Source of the DNA: Erysipelothrix aquatica
GTDB taxonomy: Bacteria; Bacillota_I; Bacilli_A; Erysipelotrichales; Erysipelotrichaceae
Assembly: GCF_009828775.2 (NCBI RefSeq)
Contig: NZ_WTSY02000020.1
Span: 1-40,955, forward strand
DNA length: 40,955 nt
Reading direction: 5' to 3'
Shown: positions 1 through 8,000 of the stretch, one piece after another
How the letters are laid out: every line of letters starts with the position of its first letter
How positions within the stretch are numbered: position 1 is the stretch's first letter
The notes under the pieces: generated by a model
What the model saw: only the letters and a program-made list of their open reading frames with translations
The model's database searches: none
What the model was told of the DNA's origin: nothing
Program-made: the position numbers and the translations under genes

Positions 1-30
1 TCCTGAGCCAGGATCAAACTCTCCATTTGA
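1..30 (-). rRNA. rrs: 16S ribosomal RNA, 5' end only (cut by window edge)
   Basis: Read on the minus strand, the first bases contain the universal 16S 5' segment AGAGTTTGATCCTGGCTCAG. The gene runs off the left edge, so only about 30 nt are present. The exact mature 5' end is estimated by comparison with Bacillus 16S. The leader upstream contains CTTTGAAAACTAAACAG (about 104-120), a motif common in Firmicutes rRNA leaders. Confidence 0.95.
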
Positions 31-151
31 TTCTTTCTCATTTTTATACTCTGACGAGTTTTGTTTATTTCTTGTATTTCTTTTGAAATTGACGTTTCCT
101 GTTTAGTTTTCAAAGACCATTTCGCACTAAAGTTCTCTTGAGTGCCTACAT

Positions 152-180
152 ATAATACTACTTCAGAGGCCGGTTGTCAA
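152..180 (-). promoter_or_regulatory. rRNA operon promoter
   Basis: On the minus strand a perfect -35 TTGACA (175-180) is followed by a 17-nt spacer and a -10 TATTAT (152-157). It lies about 120 nt upstream of the 16S 5' end, as expected for an rrn promoter with a long leader. Confidence 0.85.
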
Positions 181-200
181 ACACAAAACTCATTTATTTC

Positions 201-236
201 AAAAAAAAATCCACGAGTTTACTTAAACTCGTGGAT
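201..236 (-). terminator. Terminator of the DUF402 gene
   Basis: A perfect 12-bp stem (209-220 with 225-236, loop ACTT) is followed on the minus strand by an uninterrupted T run (201-208). The stop codon of the DUF402 gene (219-221) lies inside the hairpin. It separates that gene from the rRNA promoter 20 nt further on. Confidence 0.9.
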
Positions 237-752
237 TGATAAATATTTGTCGAAATAACGATGAATAGTATTGTCTTCGAATGGATATTCTTTATGTTTG
301 GCCAGTTCAACAAGGCGATTTTTTTCATCTTCAACAATTCTTATGATGGATTCACTATAGTGCATCTGTTTTTGATGCAATTCAAATTCATCTTCATCCA
401 AAATGATATACTTACCATCCGGAAAAACTTTCACATCTAAATCATAATCTATATTCTTCAATGACTCGCCATCGTACACACTAGGTGAAGCAAGATTACA
501 ATAATAATAAACTCCTTTAGCACGAATCATAGCAATGACATTATACCAACGATTTAAATAGTAGAAGCAAATTGCGGGTTCTCTAGTAAACCACCGACGC
601 CCATCAGATTCGACTACCCACGTTTTATATGTAATGAGAACAATTTTTTCGTCATCGGCTGATAACACCGTTCCACTTGACCATGTTCTATGAAGTGATC
701 CGTCATGCTTATAACTTTGTACATAGATTACTTCTCCAACTTTCGGTTTCAT
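219..752 (-). CDS. DUF402-family nucleoside tri-/diphosphate phosphatase
   Basis: A 177-residue protein of the DUF402 family, which includes Bacillus YgaC and the staphylococcal nucleoside di-/triphosphatase Ntdp; those cytoplasmic enzymes hydrolyse NTPs and NDPs with divalent metal. The family signature is visible: an N-terminal beta-rich part with a W..G.V pattern, a central aromatic-rich strand region (ICFYYLNRWYNVIAM), and the acidic segment IDYDLDVKVFPDG followed by LDEDEFE near residues 100-125. A longer frame opens with TTG at 767, but the ATG at 752 has GGGAGG at a proper distance, and that ribosome site lies inside the extension, so 752 is the start. It follows the thiamine transporter gene by 37 nt and probably shares its transcript. 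Family assignment is firm; substrate is inferred. Confidence 0.85.
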   Translation of the reverse strand: MKPKVGEVIYVQSYKHDGSLHRTWSSGTVLSADDEKIVLITYKTWVVESDGRRWFTREPAICFYYLNRWYNVIAMIRAKGVYYYCNLASPSVYDGESLKNIDYDLDVKVFPDGKYIILDEDEFELHQKQMHYSESIIRIVEDEKNRLVELAKHKEYPFEDNTIHRYFDKYLSIHEFK

Positions 753-789
753 AACGTTCCCTCCCAATCAATATTAAATAGTAACGAAT

Positions 790-1317
790 TTAAAGTATAA
801 TTTCTTTTTTTAATTTTGGTCTTATTAATAGAACTAAGAATGCACTTATTATCATCGTCGGTACCATATATGACGCATTGTAAAGCATCACTCCGGTAAG
901 GACGTTACCTTCGTAATACGAGGCAAAGAAAAGCCATCCTGCAATATTATGCCACATAAATCGCAAAACATTCGACATAATTGCGCCAGTGGGGAATATC
1001 TTGTCTCCAAACCTTAGATCTTTAAAGAGCACCGCTGTAGAGTATGACATGTAAGAAAATACATAATCTGCCATGAATTGTCCTACAGTGAGAAAGTACG
1101 GAGGTGTGATCAACAGCATAATGATGATGGAAATTGCAGACACTATCAAAGATTTTTTAAATCCTAGGTGATAACTCGCTATAATCAATGCTACTGCACT
1201 AATGGAAATACTTCCCCCCTGGGGCATTTTCAATAATCCAAATGTAACACTTACATACTCCAATACTGTAAATAAGGTGGCATACATTGCGATTAGAACT
1301 AAATCTTTTGTTTTCAT
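790..1317 (-). CDS. thiT: Energy-coupled thiamine transporter S component ThiT
   Basis: A 175-residue, very hydrophobic protein with about six membrane segments, matching the ThiT/YuaJ family: the substrate-binding S component of an ECF-type transporter that imports thiamine with shared EcfA/EcfT subunits encoded elsewhere. The family hallmark MPQGGSISIS lies near residues 31-40, and a second conserved part (QFMADYVFSY) near residues 92-101. The upstream TPP riboswitch supports the substrate independently. The open frame extends to a GTG at 1332, but GGAGG (1326-1330) sits eight bases before the ATG at 1317, so the latter is the start. The DUF402 gene follows on the same strand without an obvious terminator between. 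Confidence 0.92.
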   Translation of the reverse strand: MKTKDLVLIAMYATLFTVLEYVSVTFGLLKMPQGGSISISAVALIIASYHLGFKKSLIVSAISIIIMLLITPPYFLTVGQFMADYVFSYMSYSTAVLFKDLRFGDKIFPTGAIMSNVLRFMWHNIAGWLFFASYYEGNVLTGVMLYNASYMVPTMIISAFLVLLIRPKLKKEIIL

Positions 1318-1352
1318 AAAAAAAACCTCCACACAAGGCGCAGGGTAAAAAA

Positions 1353-1428
1353 AGAACTCCCTCCGCTAGTTTTAACTAGATCAGGTTTTGAGGGTTATTT
1401 TCTCAACCATTTGGTTCCCCTGTTCACT
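1353..1428 (-). promoter_or_regulatory. TPP riboswitch (THI element)
   Basis: On the minus strand the leader carries the TPP aptamer core in order: GGGG, TTGAGA (usual CTGAGA), ACCCT, ACCTGATCTAGTTAAAACTAGC and GGAGGGA (parts of 1356-1424). It lies about 40 nt upstream of thiT. Outer-stem bases (GAAC with GTTC) can pair. I see no clear intrinsic terminator hairpin between aptamer and start codon, so control of ribosome access at GGAGG is more likely than termination. Confidence 0.93.
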
Positions 1429-1433
1429 TTTTA

Positions 1434-1461
1434 ATTATAACATTTATGTTTGTTTTTTCAA
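1434..1461 (-). promoter_or_regulatory. thiT riboswitch promoter
   Basis: Minus-strand -35 TTGAAA (1456-1461), 16-nt spacer and -10 TATAAT (1434-1439), with TG one base upstream of the -10 (extended -10). It starts just after the stop codon of the AAC(3)-like gene, so thiT has its own promoter. Confidence 0.75.
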
Positions 1462-1463
1462 TG

Positions 1464-2144
1464 TCACATTGTAATGAAGTCAACGAGCATTCTATAGGAT
1501 ATCCCATAGATTTTTACACCTTCAATTTCTTCAAACAACAGGATATTCGAATTAACAATTTTCGATAATAACGGTGTTTCGTCAATATCTATATCTAAAA
1601 ACGAAATCATTTCTCCATCTTTAATTGCTGTATTTCTTTTAATTGGCTTCGTTGTGTCGTGGGCATATGCAAGTTTAGCTTCTGGAACATGTGTGGGTTC
1701 TCCAAGAAAGAGTATTGTTGCATTTAGCTCATACATATCTTGAAAAATCGATTTATCACCGTATGGGTAATCAACTTTAACATGTCTTGCAAAGAACTTT
1801 GCGTACTTACCTATATGTCCAATCATTAACGACGGATGGTGGGCAAATGTTGTCTCATCTTTTAAGAGCATTAATTGAAGCATTCTTCCTGATGAGAGAA
1901 TAATTCGTTCTTGGGTTGTAACAAGTGGTTTTAGTACCTTTTGGGATACGTTATTATTAAACGTATTGTCACCAATTATTGAAACAGTTCGGTCTTCTAT
2001 ATTTTTCAACAACATATCAAGCACATATTTCGATACAAGTGCAGGAACATTGCTGTTTTCATGAATTATTAATACACCGTCTGAAGGGACATCAAGTCGC
2101 TTAAGGAGTGATTGAATTTGATCTTGATTCACTTTCTGTTCCAT
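1464..2144 (-). CDS. AAC(3)-family-like acetyltransferase protein, short and divergent
   Basis: A 226-residue protein that resembles the aminoglycoside N3-acetyltransferase (Antibiotic_NAT/YokD) fold. The best match is the block HHPSLMIGHIGKYAKFFARH...YPYGDKSIFQDMYELNATILFLG (about residues 102-150), which follows the AAC(3) pattern RHPxxSVxAxGxxA...PxGxxSPxxRLYELDxxVLLLG. The N-terminus LLKRLDVPSDGVLIIHENS fits the family start LxxLGVxxGDxLLVHSS. It is shorter than typical AAC(3) proteins (about 260-280), and the usual HxxE-type region after LFLG is weak (THVPEAKLAYA). Drug modification should not be assumed; the acceptor is unknown. It follows the PgpA-like gene by 18 nt, probably in one operon. 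Ribosome site GGGAA is weak. Confidence 0.6.
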   Translation of the reverse strand: MEQKVNQDQIQSLLKRLDVPSDGVLIIHENSNVPALVSKYVLDMLLKNIEDRTVSIIGDNTFNNNVSQKVLKPLVTTQERIILSSGRMLQLMLLKDETTFAHHPSLMIGHIGKYAKFFARHVKVDYPYGDKSIFQDMYELNATILFLGEPTHVPEAKLAYAHDTTKPIKRNTAIKDGEMISFLDIDIDETPLLSKIVNSNILLFEEIEGVKIYGISYRMLVDFITM

Positions 2145-2162
2145 ATGTTCCCTTTCTAGTCT

Positions 2163-2642
2163 TTAATTACTATGTGAATGTGCAAGCTTGCTCGCAGCTG
2201 CAGCTGCAATTGCGCCGACTATATCATCGATAAAGGTATTGCATTGCCCTGCATCATGATCATTGAGTTTTCCAATAATTCCAGGTTTCACCTTATCAAT
2301 ATAACCATAATTTGTGAGTGCAATAGAACCATAAAGGTTACATATTCCATACGCCATAACCTCATCAATACCATATAAACCTTCATCAACTCGTATGATA
2401 TTTTGAATTGTTTCATTACCAAATGCACCCTTGTCGACTTGAATATCAATATTAATAGCGGTCATCAATGCATTTTGTACTTCTCTTTTTCGGATTACGC
2501 TTTTAACGATATCTTCAATATCGATTTCGTGAATGTTTGCGATGTAGTCTTTTTGTAGATAAACCACACAATCAACTATATCTTTAAGGGTTACACCGCG
2601 TTCTTCTAATAACGCAATGCAGTCATCATACATTTCATTCAT
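2163..2642 (-). CDS. pgpA: Phosphatidylglycerophosphatase A-like protein (YutG/PgpA)
   Basis: A 159-residue soluble protein closely resembling Bacillus YutG, a member of the phosphatidylglycerophosphatase A family, which removes phosphate from phosphatidylglycerol phosphate to make phosphatidylglycerol. Recognisable blocks are KREVQNALMTAINID (about residues 51-65), DEGLYGIDEVMAYGICNLYGSIALTN (86-111, split here by position), and the C-terminal CNTFIDDIVGAIAAAAASKLAH (134-155), which holds the conserved Asp pair. GGAGG lies eight bases before the ATG. It is the first gene of a minus-strand pair with the AAC(3)-like gene and is divergent from the M32 peptidase. Assignment of family is strong; in Bacillus the physiological substrate is less settled than for enterobacterial PgpA. 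Confidence 0.85.
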   Translation of the reverse strand: MNEMYDDCIALLEERGVTLKDIVDCVVYLQKDYIANIHEIDIEDIVKSVIRKREVQNALMTAINIDIQVDKGAFGNETIQNIIRVDEGLYGIDEVMAYGICNLYGSIALTNYGYIDKVKPGIIGKLNDHDAGQCNTFIDDIVGAIAAAAASKLAHSHSN

Positions 2643-2748
2643 TATTGAGTCCTCCAGTACTTTGTCACCTAATTATACATCATCTTTTCTGTAAAACATA
2701 GTATCCCTTTAGGATTGAATGAAGTACAATAATTTCAGGAGGTATATT

Positions 2749-4227
2749 ATGAACTTTTCAGAATTAAACAATAAATTGAATGCTTATTCTTTAGCATTAA
2801 CAACGATGTCGTTTGATGCGCAGACGATAGCACCAAAAATGGGAGATGCATATCGAAATAACGTAATGTCTTTTTTATCCGGTGAGTACTTTTCATTGTT
2901 CACCAGTCATGAAGCGTATGTAGCCTTAACTGACGCTTTATTAAGTGAGGACCCAATTATCGCTAAAAGTGCGGCGCAAATGTTAGAGAGCTTAAATAAA
3001 ATCAAAGATATTCCTTATGATGAGTACGTAGCGTTTGAAAATCTAAAACTTGCGTCTCATAATGTATGGGCTGATAGCCGTAAAAATAAGGACTATAGTA
3101 CTTTTGTTGAGAACCTGAATGAATTAATCACATCTCATCGAAACGTTATTTCATATCGACCAAATGGTGCATCCATTTATGACGCATCTTTAGATGATTA
3201 TGAAAAAGGATTAACGATTAACATTGTCGATAATTTCTTTACGACGGTCAACGACAAAATTGTACCATTCATCGATAAGGTAATTGAACACCAAGAACCG
3301 CGTCCTTCGTTTATGAGCGCTTTTGTATCAATTTCAAAACAACGTGAAATTTCCGAGTTAGTAATGACACATCTTGGTTATTGTATTGATTTTGGGCTTC
3401 TTGGAGAAGCTGAGCATCCTTTCAGTAGTACATTTTCAATCAACGACACTCGTATTACAACTACATATCACGAAAATGACTTTACACAAAGTATCTTCTC
3501 GATAATTCATGAAATTGGTCACTCGATGTATAATCATCAAGTTAACCCGGAATTTGAGGGTTACGCTATTGCTGATTCGATGAGCATGAGCTTGCATGAA
3601 TCGCAGAGTCGTTTTTTAGAAAACATGATTGGTCGATCTGCTGCATTTTGGACACCGCTTTATCCAAAATTACAAGCAATTATACCTGATGTTCTTGGAG
3701 GCGTTTCACTTGATGAATTTATTCGCGGTATCAACTTTGTTGAACGTGGCGCAATTCGTATTGAAGCTGATGAATTGACATACCCACTGCACATTCTTGT
3801 TCGTTACAATATCGAAAAATTGATGTTTGTTGAGGCACACGACGCGCATGGGCTTGATCAAAAGTTTGCCGACGAAATGACTCGTATCTTAAAATTAACA
3901 CCTGCATCAGTAAGTGATGGGATTTTACAAGACATTCATTGGTCCGATGCATCATTTGGTTATTTCCCAACATATGCACTTGGTACAGCATATGCGGCAC
4001 AGTTTATGGCGGCGATGGAGAAAAATCTTGATGTGGAGCAAACATTACTGGATGGAAATTTATCATTAATATTTGATTGGCTACGTCAAAACATTCACCA
4101 ATTTGGTGGGTCAATCGAAACACAGGACCTTATTTTGAAAGTCTGCGGGGAGGCTTTTGACCCAAATTATTATGTGAATTATTTAATTACAAAATATAGT
4201 ACATTAGTAGGCATACCTTTTGAATGA
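2749..4227 (+). CDS. M32-family metallocarboxypeptidase
   Basis: A 492-residue cytoplasmic zinc carboxypeptidase of the thermostable carboxypeptidase (Taq) family, which trims amino acids from peptide C-termini. Visible motifs are HEIGH (His254, Glu255, His258), HESQSRFLEN (His283, Glu284; Glu284 is the expected third metal ligand), IRIEADELTYPLHILVRY, and FGYFPTYALG near the C-terminus; all are M32 hallmarks in the right order. Length is normal for the family. The frame opens at 2719, but AGGAGG at 2738-2743 places the start at the ATG at 2749. Its last codons contain the promoter of sodA, which begins 46 nt later, so the two can be transcribed together or sodA alone. Confidence 0.93.
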   Translation: MNFSELNNKLNAYSLALTTMSFDAQTIAPKMGDAYRNNVMSFLSGEYFSLFTSHEAYVALTDALLSEDPIIAKSAAQMLESLNKIKDIPYDEYVAFENLKLASHNVWADSRKNKDYSTFVENLNELITSHRNVISYRPNGASIYDASLDDYEKGLTINIVDNFFTTVNDKIVPFIDKVIEHQEPRPSFMSAFVSISKQREISELVMTHLGYCIDFGLLGEAEHPFSSTFSINDTRITTTYHENDFTQSIFSIIHEIGHSMYNHQVNPEFEGYAIADSMSMSLHESQSRFLENMIGRSAAFWTPLYPKLQAIIPDVLGGVSLDEFIRGINFVERGAIRIEADELTYPLHILVRYNIEKLMFVEAHDAHGLDQKFADEMTRILKLTPASVSDGILQDIHWSDASFGYFPTYALGTAYAAQFMAAMEKNLDVEQTLLDGNLSLIFDWLRQNIHQFGGSIETQDLILKVCGEAFDPNYYVNYLITKYSTLVGIPFE

Positions 4228-4248
4228 CCTGACCCCATATGCTATGAT
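4220..4248 (+). promoter_or_regulatory. sodA promoter
   Basis: -35 TTGAAT (4220-4225), 17-nt spacer, -10 TATGAT (4243-4248) with an upstream TGC (extended -10). The -35 overlaps the last codons of the M32 peptidase gene, giving sodA independent expression. Confidence 0.75.
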
Positions 4249-4273
4249 GTAGCCATTAGGAGGAAGTACTATT

Positions 4274-4885
4274 ATGACATACAAACTACCAGAATTGGCT
4301 TATGCTTATGATGCTTTAGAGCCACAAATTGATGCGCGTACAATGGAAATCCATCATACAAAACATCACCAAACATATATTACAAATTTAAATGGGGCTT
4401 TAGATAAACATGAAGCTTTAAAAGATAAATCTTTAGAAGATTTAATCCGCAATATTAATGATGTTCCTGAGGACATTCGTGTTGCTGTTCGCAATAACGG
4501 TGGTGGTCATTTAAACCACTCAATGTTTTGGGAAATCATGGCTCCTGCAACAGGACAACAACCTGAAGGTGCATTGTTAGAAGCTATTAATGGCACATTT
4601 GGTTCAGTTGATGCATTTAGAGAAAAATTTGATGCAGCAGCTAAAACTCGTTTCGGATCAGGTTGGGCTTGGTTAGTCGTAAACGCCGACAAACAATTGG
4701 AAGTAATTTCAACACCGAATCAAGATAATCCACTTATGGATGGACTTGTTCCTGTTCTCGGCCTAGATGTTTGGGAACATGCATACTACCTAAATTATCA
4801 AAACCGACGTCCAGACTACATCCAAAGCTGGTTCGATGTTGTTAATTGGAGTAAAGTTGCTGAATTATTTGCAGCTGCAGTCTAG
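4274..4885 (+). CDS. sodA: Superoxide dismutase [Mn/Fe]
   Basis: A 203-residue cytoplasmic superoxide dismutase converting superoxide to hydrogen peroxide and oxygen. The metal ligands are all present: His27 (MEIHHTKHH), His82 ([11 protein letters not shown]), Asp165 and His169 ([10 protein letters not shown]). Gly77-Gly78 before the second His and Gln150 in TPNQDNP are typical of the Mn-type or cambialistic enzymes rather than strict Fe-SOD, but metal choice cannot be settled from sequence. AGGAGG precedes the ATG. The gene has its own promoter and ends at a strong bidirectional terminator, so it can be expressed as a single-gene transcript. It would help a host-associated bacterium withstand oxidative attack. 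Confidence 0.97.
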   Translation: MTYKLPELAYAYDALEPQIDARTMEIHHTKHHQTYITNLNGALDKHEALKDKSLEDLIRNINDVPEDIRVAVRNNGGGHLNHSMFWEIMAPATGQQPEGALLEAINGTFGSVDAFREKFDAAAKTRFGSGWAWLVVNADKQLEVISTPNQDNPLMDGLVPVLGLDVWEHAYYLNYQNRRPDYIQSWFDVVNWSKVAELFAAAV

Positions 4886-4922
4886 TTAACCTCAAGGAAA
4901 TCTGAAAATAGTTAAAGTAAAG

Positions 4923-4951
4923 AAAAACGGTACATTCGGTACCGTTTTTTT
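4923..4951. terminator. Bidirectional terminator between sodA and hyaluronate lyase
   Basis: Seven-bp stem ACGGTAC/GTACCGT (4927-4933, 4939-4945) extended by A4/T4 and flanked by an A run on the left and a T run on the right, so it can stop the convergent sodA (+) and lyase (-) transcripts. Confidence 0.88.
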
Positions 4952-4963
4952 AGTTATCTTTAC

Positions 4964-7654
4964 CTAATCACTTTTCTTAAGTTTCTTTTTGATATCGAAA
5001 CAGAATACAATGACTCCCATAATGGTTAGCATTGCACCAAGACTCATCCCCAAGCCACTCACTCCCGTTTGCGGTAAGGATTCCGAGCTTGAATCACTTG
5101 ATTTATTATTTTCTACAATTTCGTTTACTTCTCCGCCTGTCTCTGGTGGCGTTTCTTCGCCTGATTCTGGTACCGTTTCTCCACCTGTTTCTGGGGTTGT
5201 TTCTCCTCCTGTTTCTGGCGTCTCTTTCTCTTTTTTGTTCAGTGTAATCGTTGTAGTAACACCATTTGATTCTCTTGTATCCACAACAAATACATTGTTT
5301 CCAATTTGAGATACATTATCAGGTAAAATTGCTTCAGAAAATTCAACATCCGTCGAGAACATGATTGAGTCTTGTGCTTGAGTTGGATCTGCAACGTTAA
5401 TTTCAAATGACTTTGCATGTTCATCAATTAGAATCGATGATGGTGAATGAATTGTATAGTCCATCACCGTATGAGGTCCTTGGCTCCACACATTAATCCC
5501 CAACGTATTGTGTTTATTGTCTAGAACAGCTTGAACGTCTTTGTTATTCTCAATAATCTCAAAGGACTCCTCCACAGTACTTAAGGAACTGATTTCTGTG
5601 GCAGGTGCCATCATGTACGCATACGTTGCCTCTTGCACGTCAGCTCCGTGATTTACAATAATTTTCTTATATGTATCAGTGTATTCATTGCCACTTAATT
5701 CAGTCGCTGAGTGTCGCAAATATGTATCTGTATTTGTTTCCGTTTGTATGGTGACGGTTTGATCTTGAAGCATCATGTATGCGAGATTGTTCGAAAATTC
5801 ATACGCTTCAAGAATCATCCAATCTCCTTTTTTCACATTGTAGTTTCCGTCGATAATTACTTTTTCGTCTTGATCTATCAACGTATAACCTATATCACTA
5901 TCAAGGATGCGATTTTCTACGACTGTTTCGATTGTTGCTGGGGTTGTTCCATTTATATCTGTTCCAAGTGCAATAATCTTTCCATCCATCACAAACCATG
6001 ATTTTTTAGCTGTTAAATCCATACCAATGTTTTTACCATTATTTTTCATGCCATTTTTATCAAGTTGCATTCCAATTGCCGCGTTCGTATCACTACTTGT
6101 TCCGCCAACCCATTTTTGTGGCGAAAGGTATGAAACCCATGCTTCAGTTGTGTCTTCTAGAGGTCGCGTGTCTACCGTTATTCCAGGTAGACGATACATA
6201 TCGACAGTCGCCCAGTATGATTTTCCGAATTGCTTATCCTCGTTTTGGAGGTAAACCATTCCATCTGCCATATGCCACCCTTTTAAGTTCTCTTTATTGC
6301 CAGTTGCATATGCTGATACTCGATCGGAGTACATTGATAGCCCAAAGTGGTAGTCTTGAGCACTGTATACGTATCGGTCCATATTTGAAAACATTTTACT
6401 TCCTCTAAATGGGACAAAATCTGCTGGTAGCGTATCTCGATTGATAAAATCGCTCATTGTTACTAAGTCTGCGATACTTGTGCTTATTTTGAGGTAGTAC
6501 TCTGGATCTTCTTGAATCCAGTATTGCATTGAGTTTTGTAAATGAATGCCTTGATTGTTATTTAGTAAGTTTCCTGCTTGCGCGAGTACTTTTACGCTAT
6601 CAGATCCTGAAGCACCTATATTATGAACATATTCTCGGGCAATTGATCGTCCTTTGACAAGAGGCAGAAATGTTCCTTTGAACATAACTGGGACCGTTGC
6701 ATTATAGGTCATTGCAACGAATCGTTCTTTTGTTGCTGCAGGAAGATCGTATGCTGTCTTGTTCACAATTGTAAGTATCTTTGTAACGGCTTTTATTAAT
6801 TCAATTCCGTATGAACCTACATATGGTTTATTTTCGTGAAAAATGAAACTTCCATCATCATAGAATCCTTCACCTTGAGTAACGTAGTCAAATTCGCCCT
6901 TAATACTTTCGATACTTTCAGCGATAATTTCTGGATTTTGGTCAAGTATTCCGATACCAAGGCGAGTATAGGCAAAATCTGTCCGGTTAGCTCCTGAAGT
7001 TTGTGGTCCAGTATAGACAAAAGGAACAAAAACTTCACTGCTTCCTTGACCTAAAAGTTGTTTATAGGAATCTGGTACATATAATTTTAGGATTGCGATA
7101 TATTCGTTTAGCTCTTCTGGTGTCAAAGTATCTTGTATCATGAAAAGGATATTTATCAATTCATGCGGAATTCCGATTTGCCAATTCCACCAGTTTCCAT
7201 AGTATCCTTCTCCATTGTATTTTTCAATTTCTACAATGTGTCGTAATGCGTCTTTAATTGTTTGTAACATTGTACTATCTTGATAGTAGGCAGTGCCGTA
7301 TGTTGCGTAAGCTTTGGTCAAAATTCCAATATTTTTGACATTTCGCGAGAGATAGTCGTGTTTGGGTTCTTTATCTTTACGCGCCCATAAAGAAGTCCGA
7401 TTCGTATCTTTATCGAGTGTCTGGTTAACTTGCGTAGCATCATTTGAAAGTTTTTGAACATAGTCTTTTACGTATACATTTGATTGTAGGTCTGTATCTA
7501 CGTCTAAATTTCCAGTTAGCGATTGAATCCATCGTTGGGTCATCACTTCTATATCCTGTGCTTCGTCACCATAGATTGGCATATATGGCACAGATCCAAA
7601 TCCTAGTACCATAATAAAGAGTAGTATTGTTCCTAATTTATATAATCGTTTCAT
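4964..7654 (-). CDS. Cell-wall-anchored hyaluronate lyase (PL8 family)
   Basis: An 896-residue secreted enzyme of polysaccharide lyase family 8, which cleaves hyaluronan (and often chondroitin) by beta-elimination. Seen in order: signal peptide (MKRLYKLGTILLFIMVLGFG), alpha-barrel catalytic domain with the aromatic patch NWWNW (Trp155/156), catalytic Asn223 (GANRTD), His273 and Tyr282 (DGSFIFHENKPYVGSYG), then beta-sandwich domains, four Pro/Thr/Glu/Gly repeats of eight residues, and a sorting signal LPQTG (from residue 860) with hydrophobic stretch and KKKLKK tail. A sortase would attach it to peptidoglycan. The frame opens at 7699, but AGGAGG five bases before the ATG at 7654 decides the start. 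A cre-like site lies on its transcription start. Erysipelothrix carries several such hyaluronidases, so no specific symbol is given. Confidence 0.93.
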   Translation of the reverse strand: MKRLYKLGTILLFIMVLGFGSVPYMPIYGDEAQDIEVMTQRWIQSLTGNLDVDTDLQSNVYVKDYVQKLSNDATQVNQTLDKDTNRTSLWARKDKEPKHDYLSRNVKNIGILTKAYATYGTAYYQDSTMLQTIKDALRHIVEIEKYNGEGYYGNWWNWQIGIPHELINILFMIQDTLTPEELNEYIAILKLYVPDSYKQLLGQGSSEVFVPFVYTGPQTSGANRTDFAYTRLGIGILDQNPEIIAESIESIKGEFDYVTQGEGFYDDGSFIFHENKPYVGSYGIELIKAVTKILTIVNKTAYDLPAATKERFVAMTYNATVPVMFKGTFLPLVKGRSIAREYVHNIGASGSDSVKVLAQAGNLLNNNQGIHLQNSMQYWIQEDPEYYLKISTSIADLVTMSDFINRDTLPADFVPFRGSKMFSNMDRYVYSAQDYHFGLSMYSDRVSAYATGNKENLKGWHMADGMVYLQNEDKQFGKSYWATVDMYRLPGITVDTRPLEDTTEAWVSYLSPQKWVGGTSSDTNAAIGMQLDKNGMKNNGKNIGMDLTAKKSWFVMDGKIIALGTDINGTTPATIETVVENRILDSDIGYTLIDQDEKVIIDGNYNVKKGDWMILEAYEFSNNLAYMMLQDQTVTIQTETNTDTYLRHSATELSGNEYTDTYKKIIVNHGADVQEATYAYMMAPATEISSLSTVEESFEIIENNKDVQAVLDNKHNTLGINVWSQGPHTVMDYTIHSPSSILIDEHAKSFEINVADPTQAQDSIMFSTDVEFSEAILPDNVSQIGNNVFVVDTRESNGVTTTITLNKKEKETPETGGETTPETGGETVPESGEETPPETGGEVNEIVENNKSSDSSSESLPQTGVSGLGMSLGAMLTIMGVIVFCFDIKKKLKKSD
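5128..5223 (-). repeat. Four 24-nt tandem repeats coding the wall-spanning Pro/Glu/Thr/Gly linker
   Basis: Four consecutive 24-nt units encode eight-residue repeats of the type ETPETGGE just before the LPQTG signal. Units differ mostly at third codon positions and by a few substitutions. The array may expand or contract between strains without breaking the frame. Confidence 0.85.
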
Positions 7655-7664
7655 TATCCCTCCT

Positions 7665-7678
7665 GTGAAAGCGCTTCG
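7665..7678 (-). promoter_or_regulatory. cre-like operator (CcpA site) at the hyaluronate lyase start
   Basis: TGAAAGCGCTTCGA (plus-strand reading) matches the palindrome TGAAAGCGCTTTCA at 12 of 14 positions, including the central AAGCGCTT. It sits immediately downstream of the -10 box, over the expected transcription start, a repressing position for CcpA. Confidence 0.65.
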
Positions 7679-7684
7679 ATTATT

Positions 7685-7712
7685 AAAATAGCACACCACA
7701 TCTCGATGTCAA
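7685..7712 (-). promoter_or_regulatory. Hyaluronate lyase promoter
   Basis: Minus-strand -35 TTGACA (7707-7712), 16-nt spacer, -10 TATTTT (7685-7690). The start codon is about 30 nt further down, leaving a short leader that contains the cre-like site and AGGAGG. Confidence 0.72.
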
Positions 7713-7970
7713 TCGAGTAAGTGTACCTAACTTTTTATATTTGTGTCCAATCAATGTCTACCATATCCACTTCTAAATGGTTTTTTAAGCATTACTTTGA
7801 CTAAATAACGATTGCAGTCTCGAAATACAAACACCAAAATTGCGTATGTTTTACACAAGATTGTTTATGCTCATTTCGACCTCTTCATTTTCGCGCAACT
7901 ACTTATTTTAAGAGTGTGGACACATAAATATCTTTCGGCATTTTATCAATATCTACACAATCAGAGTATA
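7713..7970. other. Intergenic stretch without a recognisable gene
   Basis: About 260 AT-rich bases between the hyaluronate lyase promoter and the terminator of the SpoU gene. Both strands were read: only very short frames without ribosome sites, no clear hairpins and no recognisable remnant. It may hold upstream regulator sites for the lyase. Confidence 0.5.
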
Positions 7971-7997
7971 AAAAAACGTTACATAATGTAACGTTTT
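7971..7997 (-). terminator. Terminator of the ileS-SpoU transcript
   Basis: Perfect 11-bp stem (7973-7983 with 7987-7997, loop TAA) with a T-rich tail on the minus strand, directly after the methyltransferase stop codon. Confidence 0.88.
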
Positions 7998-8000
7998 AGT

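Noticed and set aside
753-767. Longer start (TTG at 767) for the DUF402 gene
   Set aside because: The extension contains the Shine-Dalgarno sequence of the ATG at 752.
2643-2748. Promoters for the divergent pgpA-like and M32 genes
   Set aside because: A TATAAT-like box exists on the minus strand but without a credible -35 or extended element, and none is convincing on the plus strand, so none is listed.
5128-5223. Tandem repeat considered as a CRISPR-like array
   Set aside because: Units are contiguous without spacers and are in frame with the lyase linker; it is a coding repeat. No CRISPR array was found in the window.
4989-6408. Several plus-strand frames opposite the hyaluronate lyase gene
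   Set aside because: They lie wholly inside a gene with complete catalytic motifs, have no ribosome sites, and owe their length to the low stop-codon frequency opposite Pro/Thr/Gly-rich coding sequence.
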